A DNA stretch of 64,000 nucleotides. It comes from Burkholderia sp. Bp9142. GTDB taxonomy: Bacteria; Pseudomonadota; Gammaproteobacteria; Burkholderiales; Burkholderiaceae. The translations under genes and the position numbers were made by a program. Within the stretch, counting starts at the first letter, position 1. Each line of letters starts with the position of its first letter. Below are positions 25,826-35,020 of this stretch, in pieces. The notes beneath the pieces are model-generated. The model was given only the letters and a program-made list of their open reading frames with translations, had not been told where the DNA came from and did no database searches. The stretch covers positions 164,430 through 228,429 of the forward strand of contig NZ_QTPP01000010.1 in the NCBI RefSeq assembly GCF_003853415.1, in the 5' to 3' direction.

Positions 25826-26773
25826 ATGAGCGCCCTACCCGAGCCCGCCGCCCAGCCGGTCGACGTGATCCCGCTGTCCGCCCACATCGGCGCGGAGATC
25901 CGCGGCATCGACCTTACCCAGCCGTTGACCACGCCGCAGATCGCCGCGATTCGCGCCGCGCTGCTGAAATGGCGCGTGATTTTCTTCCGCGAGCAGTTCC
26001 TCACGCACGAGCAGCATGTCGCGTTCTCCGCGCAGTTCGGCGAACCGACCGTCGGCCATCCGGTGTTCGGCCACGTCGACGGTCATCCGGCCGTCTATTC
26101 GATCGCGAAGCATCGCAAGGCGACGCGTTTCGAAGGCGAGCCGGTGCGCCGGCCGTGGACGGGCTGGCACACCGACGTGACCGCCGCCGTGAATCCGCCG
26201 TGGGCGTCGATCCTGCGCGGCGTGACGATCCCGCCGTACGGCGGCGACACGCACTGGACCAACCTCGTACGTGCCTACGAGACGCTGTCCGCGCCGCTGC
26301 GCGGCTTCGTCGACGGCTTGCGCGGCGTCCATCGCTTCACGCCGCCGGCCGGTGCGCGCGCGACCGGCGCGTTCGACGAAGCGGTCGAGCGCCGCCCGCT
26401 CGTGACCGAGCATCCGCTGGTGCGCGTGCATCCGGAAACCGGCGAACGCGCGCTGTACGTGAGCCCGAGTTTCCTGAAGTCGATCGTCGGGCTGACGCCG
26501 CGCGAGAGCCAGGCCCTGCTCGAACTGCTGTGGGAGCACGCGACGCGGCCGGAATTCACGATCCGCTTCAAGTGGGAGCCGCGCAGCATCGCGTTCTGGG
26601 ACAATCGCGCAACCGCGCATCTCGCGCCCGTCGATATCTTCGATCTCGACTTCGATCGCCAGCTCTACCGCACGACGCTCGCCGGCGACGTGCCGGTCGG
26701 CCCCGACGGACGGCCATCCGTCGCGCTCGACGGCTCGCCGGTCGAGGCAGCGGCCGCGGTCGCACTGAACTGA
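25826..26773 (+). CDS. TauD/TfdA family Fe(II)/2-oxoglutarate dioxygenase (second)
   Basis: The 315-residue protein is a second, clearly divergent TauD relative. It keeps the metal triad as His115-x-Asp117 (GWHTDVTA) and His265 (RATAHLAP), with a following LYRTTL arginine. Differences from the upstream enzyme around the active-site loop (PPWASILRG after the HXD motif) suggest a different substrate within the sulfonate/sulfate-ester range. AGGAG at about 25815 supports the ATG at 25826. It is separated from the first dioxygenase gene by 165 bases. Confidence 0.92.
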   Translation: MSALPEPAAQPVDVIPLSAHIGAEIRGIDLTQPLTTPQIAAIRAALLKWRVIFFREQFLTHEQHVAFSAQFGEPTVGHPVFGHVDGHPAVYSIAKHRKATRFEGEPVRRPWTGWHTDVTAAVNPPWASILRGVTIPPYGGDTHWTNLVRAYETLSAPLRGFVDGLRGVHRFTPPAGARATGAFDEAVERRPLVTEHPLVRVHPETGERALYVSPSFLKSIVGLTPRESQALLELLWEHATRPEFTIRFKWEPRSIAFWDNRATAHLAPVDIFDLDFDRQLYRTTLAGDVPVGPDGRPSVALDGSPVEAAAAVALN

Positions 26774-26816
26774 CCGCGGCCTCGACAGCCGGCGCGCGCG
26801 CGCCGGCTTCCCTGCT

Positions 26817-28478
26817 TCAGTCCAGCCACACGCCGTCGAACCGGTGTCCACCGAGCGGGGAGAACGCCAGCCCGTGCACACGCTTCGAGACGGGCAGCGA
26901 CACGATCGAGGTCGCGATCGGCGTGAACGGCACCTGATCCTTGAACACGACCTGCGCCTGCTCGTAAAGCGACGTGCGTTTCGCGACGTCCGCGTTCGTG
27001 CGCGCCGCACTGACGAGCCGCTCGAAATCCGCGTTGCACCACTTCGCGAGATTGCTGCCGTGCACCGCATCGCAGCCGAGCAGCGTGCCGAGCCAGTTGT
27101 CGGGGTCGCCGTTGTCGCCCGACCAGCCGTACAGGATCGCGTCGTGCTGCCCGTCATGCTTCGCGCGGCGGTTGTACTCGCCCCACTCGTAGCTGACGAT
27201 CTTCGCGCGCACGCCGATCTTCGCCCAGTCCTGCTGGATCAGTTGCGCCATCAGTTGCGCGTTCGGGTTGTACGGGCGCTGCACCGGCATCGCCCACAGC
27301 GTCAGGTCGAAACCGTTCGGGAATCCCGCGCGCGCCAGCAGCGCCTTCGCGGCGGCCGGATCGCGCGGCGAGTCCTTCAGGCGCGGGTTGTACGACCATT
27401 GCGCGGGCGGCATCGGGTTCGTCGCGAGCGTCGCGTCGCCGTTGAACACGGTCTTGATGATCGCCGTCTTGTCGATCGCGATATCGAGCGCGCGCCGCAC
27501 GTCGACGCGATCGAGCGGCGGATGCTGCGTGTTGTACGCGACGAAGCCGACGTTGAAGCCCGTCGCCGAAAACAGCGTCAGCTTCGGATCGCGCCGCACC
27601 GTCTCGAGATCGGCCGGCCGCGGGAACACCGACACCTGGCACTCGCCGGCCGTGAGCTTCTGCAGGCGCGCGGCCGGATCGGGCGTGATCGCGAACACGA
27701 GATGCGCGAGCTTCGCGTCGTCCGGCTTCCAGTAGTCGGGGTTCGCGTCATAGCGGATCACCGCGTCCTTCTGGTACGCACGCAGCTGGAACGGCCCCGT
27801 GCCGACCGGGAGCTGATTGATGTCGGCCTCGCGATGGCGTGCCGCCAGCTGCGACGCATATTCGGCCGACAGGATCGACGCGAACGCCATCGCGAGATTG
27901 CGCACGAACACGACGTCGGGCGACTTCAGCACGAAGCGCACGGTGTCGTCGTCGACCTTTTCGATACGCTCGATGTTGCGGTCGAAACCGAGATCGCTGA
28001 AGTACGGGAAGCTGACCGGATAGGCCTTGCGGAACGGGTCGTCGGGATCGAGCATCCGGCGGAACGTAAAGACGACGTCGTCCGCCTGGAACGGGCGCGT
28101 CGGCTTGAACCACGCGGTCGTCTGGAACTTCACGCCGCGCCGCAGGTGGAACGTATGGACGCGCTGGTCGGACGACACGTCCCAGCTCGTCGCGAGCGAC
28201 GGAACGAGATCGAGCGTGCCGCGCCTGAACTGCACGAGCCCGTTGTAGATCGTGTACGTGCTCGCATCGAAATCGGTGCTGGTCGTATGCTGGCCCGGAT
28301 CGAAGCCGGCCGGGCTGCCTTCGCTGCAGTACACGAGCGTCTTGCCGGCCGGCGCGGCGAACGCGTGCGTGAGCGCGCCGGCGAGCAGCAGCGACGCGGC
28401 CATGCCGCGCAACGCCACGACGCCGACGGAAGTGCGCCGCGCACGATGCGCGGCGGATGAGACAAGTGGAATCTTCAT
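26817..28478 (-). CDS. ABC transporter substrate-binding protein, DppA/OppA type
   Basis: The 553-residue precursor has a signal peptide with a hydrophobic core near residues 22-42 and a solute-binding family 5 fold: LVYCSEGSPAGFDPGQH near the mature start, FHLRRGVKFQTT in the first domain, and YEWGEYNRRAKHDGQ in the second. Such proteins bind peptides, opines or glutathione-like compounds. No dpp permease or ATPase genes are adjacent, so it is an orphan; it is convergent with the second TauD gene. A link to sulfur supply (for example glutathione or a peptide-bound sulfur source) is inferred from position only. Confidence 0.9.
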   Translation of the reverse strand: MKIPLVSSAAHRARRTSVGVVALRGMAASLLLAGALTHAFAAPAGKTLVYCSEGSPAGFDPGQHTTSTDFDASTYTIYNGLVQFRRGTLDLVPSLATSWDVSSDQRVHTFHLRRGVKFQTTAWFKPTRPFQADDVVFTFRRMLDPDDPFRKAYPVSFPYFSDLGFDRNIERIEKVDDDTVRFVLKSPDVVFVRNLAMAFASILSAEYASQLAARHREADINQLPVGTGPFQLRAYQKDAVIRYDANPDYWKPDDAKLAHLVFAITPDPAARLQKLTAGECQVSVFPRPADLETVRRDPKLTLFSATGFNVGFVAYNTQHPPLDRVDVRRALDIAIDKTAIIKTVFNGDATLATNPMPPAQWSYNPRLKDSPRDPAAAKALLARAGFPNGFDLTLWAMPVQRPYNPNAQLMAQLIQQDWAKIGVRAKIVSYEWGEYNRRAKHDGQHDAILYGWSGDNGDPDNWLGTLLGCDAVHGSNLAKWCNADFERLVSAARTNADVAKRTSLYEQAQVVFKDQVPFTPIATSIVSLPVSKRVHGLAFSPLGGHRFDGVWLD

Positions 28479-28839
28479 GGTGGCGGTCAGGAAAGGACTG
28501 TGATGCGAATGACGACCGCCGATCTTCGCGCGCCGCCCGCCGATCGCTTACCAATTAATTCCGCGTTGCTTATCGCGGCCGATGCATCCCGCTGCCGTCG
28601 CATCGAAATGTCCATGCGAGCAGCGGGGACATGCCGGCGAACACCGCCGCGGCGGCCCGCCCTGCATCGCGCATCGACGCCCACCGCCGCGCGTCGCCTT
28701 CCGGCCCCCTGCAGGTCCTCCGGAATTGGCGCATCGTATCGGTTGGCCGACGCCGGCACCGGTGCGCGGGATCCGCCCGGCGCGCACGCACCGGCACCGC
28801 GCGCCTGCCGGCGCGCTGCCCCTTCCTGGAGGACCCACG
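28479..28839. promoter_or_regulatory. Divergent intergenic region, DppA-type gene / DUF427 gene
   Basis: These 361 bases between two divergent genes hold no credible ORF. The part nearest the DppA-type gene (28500-28620) is AT-richer, with TTACCAATTAATTCC near 28550-28564, and is the likeliest promoter zone. I see no inverted repeat strong enough to name as an operator. Confidence 0.35.
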
Positions 28840-29247
28840 ATGTCGATCAGCCCCGATACACCCTCTCGTCCGGTGAAGTCGCCGGGCCCCGATCATCCGA
28901 TCACGATCGAACCGCACCCGTCGCGCGTCGTGGTGAAGGTGGCCGGCAAGACCGTCGCCGATACGCGCCGCGCGCTGGCGCTGCGCGAGGCCAGCTATCC
29001 GGCCGTGTTCTACATTCCGCGCGAAGACGCCGACATGTCGCTGCTGCAACGCACCGACCATGCGACGTACTGCCCGTACAAGGGCGATTGCGCGTACTAC
29101 TCGATCGCCGCCGGCGGCGCACGCTCGACCAACGCGGTGTGGACGTACGAGCATCCGAACCTGGCCGTCGAATCGATTCGCGCGCACCTCGCGTTCTATC
29201 CGGACCGCGTCGACTCGATCGACGAAAGCCCGCTCGGCACCGATTGA
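28840..29247 (+). CDS. DUF427 domain protein
   Basis: The 135-residue protein matches the DUF427 family throughout: it has VVVKVAGKTVADTRRALALRE, YFIPREDAD-like text (FYIPREDADMSLL), TYCPYKGDCAYYSI and the family-typical VWTYEHPN near the end. The function is unknown; homologs are small cytosolic proteins, and structural work on related members suggests a nucleotide or small-molecule binding beta-fold. TGGAGGA at 28828-28834 supports the ATG at 28840. It sits alone between a binding-protein gene and an SsuA-like gene. Confidence 0.88.
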   Translation: MSISPDTPSRPVKSPGPDHPITIEPHPSRVVVKVAGKTVADTRRALALREASYPAVFYIPREDADMSLLQRTDHATYCPYKGDCAYYSIAAGGARSTNAVWTYEHPNLAVESIRAHLAFYPDRVDSIDESPLGTD

Positions 29248-29457
29248 GCGCGGCGGCACCCTGCCGCCCCGTCGTTCGCGTATCGCCCGGCCGCTGATTT
29301 GCATATGCGGATTCGTTGGTTGGCCGCCGGCCCGCGCGGCCGTATCGTCGTGAATCCGGCGCGGGCCGGCCGCGCGCGTCGCCCGCATCCGGCTGCGTCC
29401 TGCGCCGATCGCGCCGCAAGCCCGCGCGCCCCGTGAACCCGCCAGCAGGACGCCTCG

Positions 29458-30450
29458 ATGAACGACACACCGCACGCAGACCTTGAAACGACCCCGGCAA
29501 ACCCGCGCCGCCGCCAGTGGCTGCACGGCGCGGCCGCCGGACTGGCCGGGCTCGCGCTCGGCCCGCTCGCGGGCCTGCCCGCGCTGGCCCAGGGCAGCGA
29601 CAAGCGACTGCGCATCGGCTTCCAGAAGTACGGCAATTTCGTCGTGCTCAAGGCGCGCGGCACGCTCGAGAAGCGGCTCGCGAGCCAGGGCGTGACGGTG
29701 CAATGGCTCGAGTTCCCGGCCGGCCCGCAATTGCTCGAGGGGCTGAACGCCGGCGCAATCGACGTCGGCACGGTCGGCGAGACCCCGCCGATCTTCGCGC
29801 AGGCCGCGGGCGTCGATTTCGTCTATATCGGCAACGAACCGCCCGCGCCGCACGGCGAGGCGATCGTCGTGCTGCCCGATTCACCGATCCGCACCGTCGC
29901 GCAGCTGCGCGGCAAGAAGGTCGCGCTCAACAAGGGTTCGAACGTCCACTACCTGCTCGTGAAGGCGCTCGAACATGCGGGGCTCACGTATGCCGACATC
30001 CAGCCGATCTACCTGACGCCCGCCGATGCGCGCGCCGCGTTCGTGCAGCGCAGCGTCGATGCGTGGGTGATCTGGGATCCGTACCTGGCGGCCGCCGAAC
30101 GGCAACTCGGCGCGCGCGTGGTCGCGAACGGCGACGGGCTCGTGCGCAACACGCAGTACTACCTCGCCGCGCGCAAGTATGCGGCCGCGCAGCCGCAGGT
30201 GCTGCGCGCGCTGCTCGACGAAGTCGACGCGGTCGATCGCTGGGGACGCGACCATGTTCCGGAAGTCGCCGCGCAACTGTCGCCGCTCGTCGGCCTCGAC
30301 GCGCCGACGCTCGAAGTCGCGCTCAAGCGGACCGGCTACGGCGTGCAGCCGATCACCGATGCGACGCTCGCGTATCAGCAGAACATCGCCGACGCGTTCA
30401 GCACGCTGAAGCTGATTCCCGGCAAGGTGACGGTCGCCGACGCGCGCTGA
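29458..30450 (+). CDS. Aliphatic sulfonate ABC transporter substrate-binding protein, SsuA-like
   Basis: The 330-residue precursor has an export signal with RRRQWLHGAAAGLAGLALG (residues about 18-36), resembling a Tat or RR-containing Sec signal, then a canonical SsuA fold: RIGFQKYGNFVVLKARG, DVGTVGETPPIFAQAAG, LRGKKVALNKGSNVHYLL and VQRSVDAWVIWDPYLAAAE. These match E. coli SsuA blocks closely, so alkanesulfonates are the likely ligands. It lacks adjacent permease genes and may use the importer encoded at 22-24.5 kb or one outside the window. The AT-poor 210 bases upstream contain no other gene. Confidence 0.92.
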   Translation: MNDTPHADLETTPANPRRRQWLHGAAAGLAGLALGPLAGLPALAQGSDKRLRIGFQKYGNFVVLKARGTLEKRLASQGVTVQWLEFPAGPQLLEGLNAGAIDVGTVGETPPIFAQAAGVDFVYIGNEPPAPHGEAIVVLPDSPIRTVAQLRGKKVALNKGSNVHYLLVKALEHAGLTYADIQPIYLTPADARAAFVQRSVDAWVIWDPYLAAAERQLGARVVANGDGLVRNTQYYLAARKYAAAQPQVLRALLDEVDAVDRWGRDHVPEVAAQLSPLVGLDAPTLEVALKRTGYGVQPITDATLAYQQNIADAFSTLKLIPGKVTVADAR

Positions 30451-30471
30451 CATGCCGCCGATGCGGCACCG

Positions 30472-31056
30472 TTACGGCGAACCCGTCGCACCGATCCGCT
30501 GCCACTCGTCGTAATCGGTGACGAGGCCCGCATCGTCGAGCGCGATATCGGCCGCATACGTGCCGCTCTCGTAGCGGTACACGCGCTCCGCCGTGCGCGC
30601 ATAGCGCTGCTCGCCGCGCACGAGCTCGAACGCCGGGAAACGCAGCCAGGCGGTGTGGATGACGGCCGACGCGCCGACTTCAAGCCCGAGACGCCGGATC
30701 GGCAACGTATTGGTCGACGGACTGAAGCCGAGATCGATGTCGGTCGCACCCGCAAGGGCCGGCGCGTCGACGCCGTCGACCGTCCAGCGTCCCGCGTCGC
30801 GTTCGATCGCGAGTTGCCGGGGCGGCGCCGCGCCGAGCCAGTGCGTCACGCGCACCGAGCGCGTCAGCCAGTCGGTGCCGCACGCGATCGCATAGTCGAC
30901 GCGAAACGGCGTGCCGTCGATCGCGCCCGCGACCGTCCCCGACAGGTCGATGCCCGCGCGCGTCTCGACGAGCCGGCACCATTCGGCTGCCTGCCAGGTT
31001 TGCACGATCTGCCATGCGACGCATCGCGCGCGCGCCGCTTCGTCCCGTTGCGTCAT
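30472..31056 (-). CDS. Putative glycolipid-binding domain protein (PF06475 type)
   Basis: The 194-residue protein resembles the DUF1089 / putative glycolipid-binding family. The recognisable blocks are VDYAIACGTDWLTRSVRV, the strand-rich centre and DIDLGFSPSTNTLPIRRL (residues about 119-136). Structures of relatives show a beta-barrel-like fold thought to hold a lipid-like ligand; the biological role is unknown. GGAGA at about 31062-31066 supports the ATG at 31056, so the longer in-frame reading from 31140 is rejected. It is convergent with the SsuA-like gene, with 21 bases between stops. Confidence 0.8.
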   Translation of the reverse strand: MTQRDEAARARCVAWQIVQTWQAAEWCRLVETRAGIDLSGTVAGAIDGTPFRVDYAIACGTDWLTRSVRVTHWLGAAPPRQLAIERDAGRWTVDGVDAPALAGATDIDLGFSPSTNTLPIRRLGLEVGASAVIHTAWLRFPAFELVRGEQRYARTAERVYRYESGTYAADIALDDAGLVTDYDEWQRIGATGSP

Positions 31057-31211
31057 GTCGTCTCCTGTCGAGGTCGGCGGCAACTCGTTGCTCGTGCACC
31101 GGTATCGGTACTTCGACGGCGAACCCGAATCGACCTGCAAGGATTGCGATCCGAAACAGCAGCGGCCGGTTACGGCACACCGTTGACCGTTGCACGGTCA
31201 CGCGCGCCGCG

Positions 31212-32369
31212 TCACCATGCGCGGCGATAGATCGCCAGCGCGTCGCCTTCCGTCACCTCACGCGGATTGTTCACGAGCAGGCGCGTCTGCAACATCGCAT
31301 CCGACGCCATCCTCGGCAGGTCGCCCTCGCCGATGCCGACCTCGCGCAACGTGCGTGGAATACCCGTCGCTACGATCAGGCGATCGATCTCGTCGATCAG
31401 CGCCTGCGCCCGCGCTTCGTCGCTGCCCGTCGCCGACGGCGCGACGATGGCCGCGAGCTCCGCATATAGCGGTGCGGCGGCCGGCGCGTTGAAGCGCAAC
31501 ACATGCGGCAGCACGAGCGCATTGGACAACCCGTGCGGCACGTGGAAAATCCCGCCGACCGGATAGGCCAGCGCATGCACGGCCGCGACCGGCGCATTCG
31601 CGAATGCCTGGCCGGCGAACATCGCGCCGACCAGCATCGCCTCGCGCGCGTGGCGATCGGTGCCGTCGTCGCATGCCTTCAGCAGGTTGCGCGACAGCAG
31701 CGTCAATGCCTGCACGGCCAGCATGTCGGACACCGGATTCTTCAGCCGCGCCGACGTATAGGCCTCGATCGCATGCACCATCGCGTCGATGCCCGTCGCG
31801 GCCGTTGCCGCGCGCGGCAGCCCGAGCGTCAGTTCGGCGTCGAGGATCGCGACGTCCGCGAACAGATGCGGCGACACGACACCCATCTTGCGCGCCTCGC
31901 CGACCGTGACGATCGACACGGCCGTCACTTCGGAGCCGGTGCCGGCCGTCGTCGGCATCTGCACGAGCGGCAACCGCGACGTTGTCACCTTGTCGACGCC
32001 GTACATGTCGGCCAGCGCCTGGCACCCCGGCGCGAGCGCCGCGATCAGCTTCGCGACGTCCATCGACGAACCGCCGCCGAGGCCGAGCACGAGTTCGGCG
32101 TCGGCCGCCACGGCCCGCGCGGTCGCGTCGAGCACCACATGCTCGGGTGGATCGGCGACGACGTCGTCGATCACGGTCACCTGCCAGCCGTGCGCGGCGA
32201 GGCTCTCCAGCGCGGGCGCGAGCACGCCGCTGCGATGCAGGAACGCGTCGGTGACGACACACAGCCGCGCGAGCGCCGGAAAGCGTTCGCGCATCATCGC
32301 GCCGAGCCGGCGCGCGGCGCCGAATTCGACGATCTGCGTCGGAACGGTACGGAATTGAAACGGGTTCAT
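31212..32369 (-). CDS. Iron-containing alcohol dehydrogenase
   Basis: The 385-residue protein is a group III (Fe-type) alcohol dehydrogenase. NAD(P)-binding is seen as GLGGGSSMDVAKL (residues about 94-106), and metal ligands as the Asp in ILDAELTLGLP, His in IDAMVHAIEAY, and two His in PVGGIFHVPHGLSN. Substrates of relatives include ethanol, lactaldehyde, maleylacetate and methanol, so the role is not fixed. Its ATG overlaps the stop of the preceding monooxygenase-like gene by 4 bases, indicating a two-gene operon. Confidence 0.92.
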   Translation of the reverse strand: MNPFQFRTVPTQIVEFGAARRLGAMMRERFPALARLCVVTDAFLHRSGVLAPALESLAAHGWQVTVIDDVVADPPEHVVLDATARAVAADAELVLGLGGGSSMDVAKLIAALAPGCQALADMYGVDKVTTSRLPLVQMPTTAGTGSEVTAVSIVTVGEARKMGVVSPHLFADVAILDAELTLGLPRAATAATGIDAMVHAIEAYTSARLKNPVSDMLAVQALTLLSRNLLKACDDGTDRHAREAMLVGAMFAGQAFANAPVAAVHALAYPVGGIFHVPHGLSNALVLPHVLRFNAPAAAPLYAELAAIVAPSATGSDEARAQALIDEIDRLIVATGIPRTLREVGIGEGDLPRMASDAMLQTRLLVNNPREVTEGDALAIYRRAW

Positions 32370-32701
32370 CGGGTGCCTCCCGGTGGCGTCGCCGTGCCGG
32401 TGTCCGGCTGCACCATGTAGCGCGTCACGTCGCGGCGATCGAGCAACGGAATGATCGTGCCGACACCGATCCGCTGGAAATGCGGCGTTTCCCGATGCGC
32501 GTCGAGGCCGTCGGCATCGCGGTAGCGCTCGAGGATCACGATGTGGTCGGGGTCGACCGGCGACCGGAAGTACGCGTAGTCGAGGTTCTTCGGCTCGGCG
32601 CGCGTGGCCGGCGCGAGTTCCGCGAGCAGTTCGATCACGCGGTCGCCGTTGCCGTGTGTCGCGAAGTAATGCGCGATGACCTGCAGGTAAGGTTCGTTCA
32701 T
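32366..32701 (-). CDS. Antibiotic biosynthesis monooxygenase (ABM) domain protein
   Basis: The 111-residue protein has a single ferredoxin-like ABM fold: YLQVIAHYFATHGNGDRV at the N-terminus and a VILERYRDADGLDAHRETPHF block near residues 56-76, the part usually carrying the conserved His. Family members include quinol monooxygenase YgiN and heme- or polyketide-modifying enzymes. It is translationally coupled to the Fe-type alcohol dehydrogenase, so the two probably act on one small molecule. The ATG at 32701 is chosen because the domain begins there; 19 upstream residues in frame are not conserved-looking. Confidence 0.82.
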   Translation of the reverse strand: MNEPYLQVIAHYFATHGNGDRVIELLAELAPATRAEPKNLDYAYFRSPVDPDHIVILERYRDADGLDAHRETPHFQRIGVGTIIPLLDRRDVTRYMVQPDTGTATPPGGTR

Positions 32702-33016
32702 GCTGCGCTCCGTATTCGCCGGTGGCCCGTCCAGGCGGGTCGTCATTCCATGATGCACGGTCGCTGTCGATACCGCTCATCGAACGTGGCGGTTGGCTGC
32801 CCGACACGGCGCCGACACCTCGACGTCGCATTGTATTGAATCGGCGCGGCGTGCGCAGCGCGCCGCGCGCGCTGACGAACCGGTGCGGCGCCGCGCGTTC
32901 GGCGCCCCGATCCGGCAGCGCTTTCCCGAATCCCGCCTATCGCGTCGCGCCCGGGCAGCGCCGGCGGGGCCTTCGGCTAAAATGCCGCACTTTCCACCTT
33001 GTCCGGCCCGCTCGCC
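32702..33016. promoter_or_regulatory. Divergent intergenic region, monooxygenase gene / xanthine permease gene
   Basis: These 315 bases separate divergent genes and contain no supportable ORF. The final 20 bases (TAAAATGCCGCACTTTCC near 32980) form the leader of the permease gene. No clear operator or riboswitch-like fold is visible; a purine riboswitch core was looked for and not seen. Confidence 0.3.
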
Positions 33017-34405
33017 ATGCAACCCGCCTCCCCCGCCCGATCCGCCTCCCACGGCGCTCACGACGCAGATTCGTCGCACGACCTCGTCTATGGCCCCAAT
33101 GACCGGCCCGCGCCGATGGTCGCCTTCGTCGCCGCGCTGCAGCACCTGCTGGCGATCATCGTGCCGATCGTCACGCCCGGCCTGCTGATCTGCCAGGCGC
33201 TCGGTGTATCGAGCCGGGACACGACGCTGATCGTGTCGATGTCGCTGGTGATCTCCGGCATCGCGACCTTCGTGCAGTGCAAGCGCTTCGGCCCGCTCGG
33301 CGCCGGCCTCCTGATCGTGCAGGGCACCAGCTTCAACTTCGTCGGCCCGCTGATCGCCGGCGGCAGCGTGATGGTCAAGCAGGGCACGCCGGTCGAGACC
33401 GTGATGGCGGCGATCTTCGGTGTCGTGATCGCCGGCTCGTTCGTCGAGATGGGCGTGTCGCGCATCCTGCCGTTCGTGAAGCGCCTGATCACGCCGCTCG
33501 TCACCGGCATCGTCGTGCTGCTGATCGGCCTCACGCTGATCAAGGTCGGCCTCATCAGCATGGGTGGCGGCTACGGCGCGATGGCCAACGGCACGTTCGC
33601 GAGCGCGCAGAACCTGACGCTGTCGTGCCTCGTGCTCGGCACGATCATCCTGCTGAACCGCGTGCCGATCGTGTGGGTGCGCAGCACCGCGCTCGTGATC
33701 GCGCTCGTGATCGGCTATGCCGCGGCCGCGGTGCTCGGCCGCCTCGACTTCACCGGCGTGCACCAGGCCGCGCTGTTCCAGGTCCCGACGCCGCTGCACT
33801 TCGGCATCGGCTTCTCGTGGTCGCTGTTCGTGCCGATGCTGATCATCTACCTCGTCACGTCGCTCGAAGCGATCGGCGACGTCACGGCCACCAGCAAGAT
33901 CTCGAAGGAGCCGGTCGAAGGGCCGGTGTGGATGCAGCGGATCAAGAGCGGCGTGCTCGTGAACGGCGCGAACTCGCTGCTGGCCGGCGTGTTCAACACG
34001 TTCCCGAGCTCCGTGTTCGCGCAGAACAACGGCGTGATCCAGATCACCGGCGTCGCGAGCCGCTACGTCGGCATCTGGATCGCGGGCATGCTCGTGGTGC
34101 TCGGCCTGTTCCCGGTGGTCGCCGGCGCGCTGCAGGCCGTGCCGGAGCCCGTGCTCGGCGGTGCGGCCATGGTGATGTTCGGCGCGGTGGCCGCATCGGG
34201 CATCAACATCCTGTCCGGCATCCAGCTCGATCGCCGCGCGCTGCTGATCATCGCGGTGTCGCTCGCGCTCGGCCTCGGCGTGTCGCAGGTGCCGGACATC
34301 CTGAACAGCCTGCCGCATGCACTGAAGAACGTGCTGGAATCGGGCGTCGCGACGGGCGGCATCTGCGCGCTCGTGATGAACTGGTTCTTGCCGGAACAGA
34401 AGTAA
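33017..34405 (+). CDS. NCS2 family xanthine/uracil-type permease
   Basis: The 462-residue membrane protein has about 14 helices in the nucleobase-ascorbate transporter arrangement. The N-terminal VAALQHLLAI matches the family QH motif, and the tenth-helix signature QNNGVIQITGVASRYVG has the N-x-G and S-R residues that line the purine site. It most resembles the XanP/UacT (xanthine or urate) branch. It should import a purine base with protons. The ATG at 33017 was preferred to a TTG 18 bases upstream. It may supply substrate to salvage or catabolic genes elsewhere. Confidence 0.92.
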   Translation: MQPASPARSASHGAHDADSSHDLVYGPNDRPAPMVAFVAALQHLLAIIVPIVTPGLLICQALGVSSRDTTLIVSMSLVISGIATFVQCKRFGPLGAGLLIVQGTSFNFVGPLIAGGSVMVKQGTPVETVMAAIFGVVIAGSFVEMGVSRILPFVKRLITPLVTGIVVLLIGLTLIKVGLISMGGGYGAMANGTFASAQNLTLSCLVLGTIILLNRVPIVWVRSTALVIALVIGYAAAAVLGRLDFTGVHQAALFQVPTPLHFGIGFSWSLFVPMLIIYLVTSLEAIGDVTATSKISKEPVEGPVWMQRIKSGVLVNGANSLLAGVFNTFPSSVFAQNNGVIQITGVASRYVGIWIAGMLVVLGLFPVVAGALQAVPEPVLGGAAMVMFGAVAASGINILSGIQLDRRALLIIAVSLALGLGVSQVPDILNSLPHALKNVLESGVATGGICALVMNWFLPEQK

Positions 34406-34503
34406 CGCTACGGACTCCATGACGACGCGATCCGGCCCGCGGGCCGCGTCGCGCTCGACGCCCCCGACTTGGCCGGGCACCCGACACTCGCTGGAATCGG
34501 GTC

Positions 34504-34934
34504 ATGCCTCAAGCCCCCGTCTCCACGAATACGCCGGAAGCCAATGCCGTCCCCATCAAGGAACGGGCAACCGTCGTCTGCCACCGCGAAGAACAGGTCT
34601 CGCTCGTTGCGCGCGCATCGTCGCGCTGGGCGCTGCCCGGCGGCACGATCAAGCGCGGCGAAGCGCCGCTCGAGGCCGCGCACCGGGAACTGCAGGAAGA
34701 GACCGGCATCACCGGCCAGCATCTCGTCTATTCGATGCAGTTCACCGGGCTTGCAAAGGCGCATCACGTGTTCTTCGCCGAAGTCGGCCCGGACTAAACA
34801 CCTAGACGCCGCAAGCGAGCAACGAGATCGCGAAGTGCTCGTGGTTTCGCATCGACAGCGTCGATGAACTGCGCGCGAGCATCCCGACGAAACGCATCGT
34901 CGAGCTCGTCTACCGGCACGAACGCCTCAAGTAG
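34504..34934 (+). pseudogene. Nudix hydrolase gene broken by a frameshift/stop
   Basis: The first frame encodes 97 residues with a complete Nudix box: the Gly-x5-Glu-x7-REUXEEXGU pattern occupies residues about 47-69 (RELQEETGI is visible). It stops at 34797. From 34821 a different frame continues for 37 residues (NEIAKCSWFRIDS... to YRHERLK) and ends at 34932-34934, which fits the C-terminal helix of the same Nudix family. The connecting 26 bases shift the frame and add stops. The N-terminal product could still fold partially, but the gene is best described as disrupted. No metal-dead substitution is seen in the Nudix box itself. Confidence 0.7.
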
Positions 34935-35020
34935 GTAGACACCCCACCCCCACCGGCTCGCACGGGCCGATATGATGCGCCCACGGTCCGTCGCCGCGTT
35001 CCCTTCCGAGCGAGCTGCAG

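Noticed and set aside
26844..28460. 538-codon plus-strand frame opposite the DppA-type gene
   Set aside because: It is an antisense GC-bias artefact; the minus-strand protein has a signal peptide and family motifs.
32702..33016. Purine riboswitch before the xanthine permease gene
   Set aside because: The conserved core loops are not visible in the leader, and the sequence is too GC-rich and short to fold in that way.
32777..34480. 567-codon minus-strand frame opposite the xanthine permease gene
   Set aside because: It is His/Asp/Arg-rich and without a recognisable fold, while the permease on the plus strand is clear.
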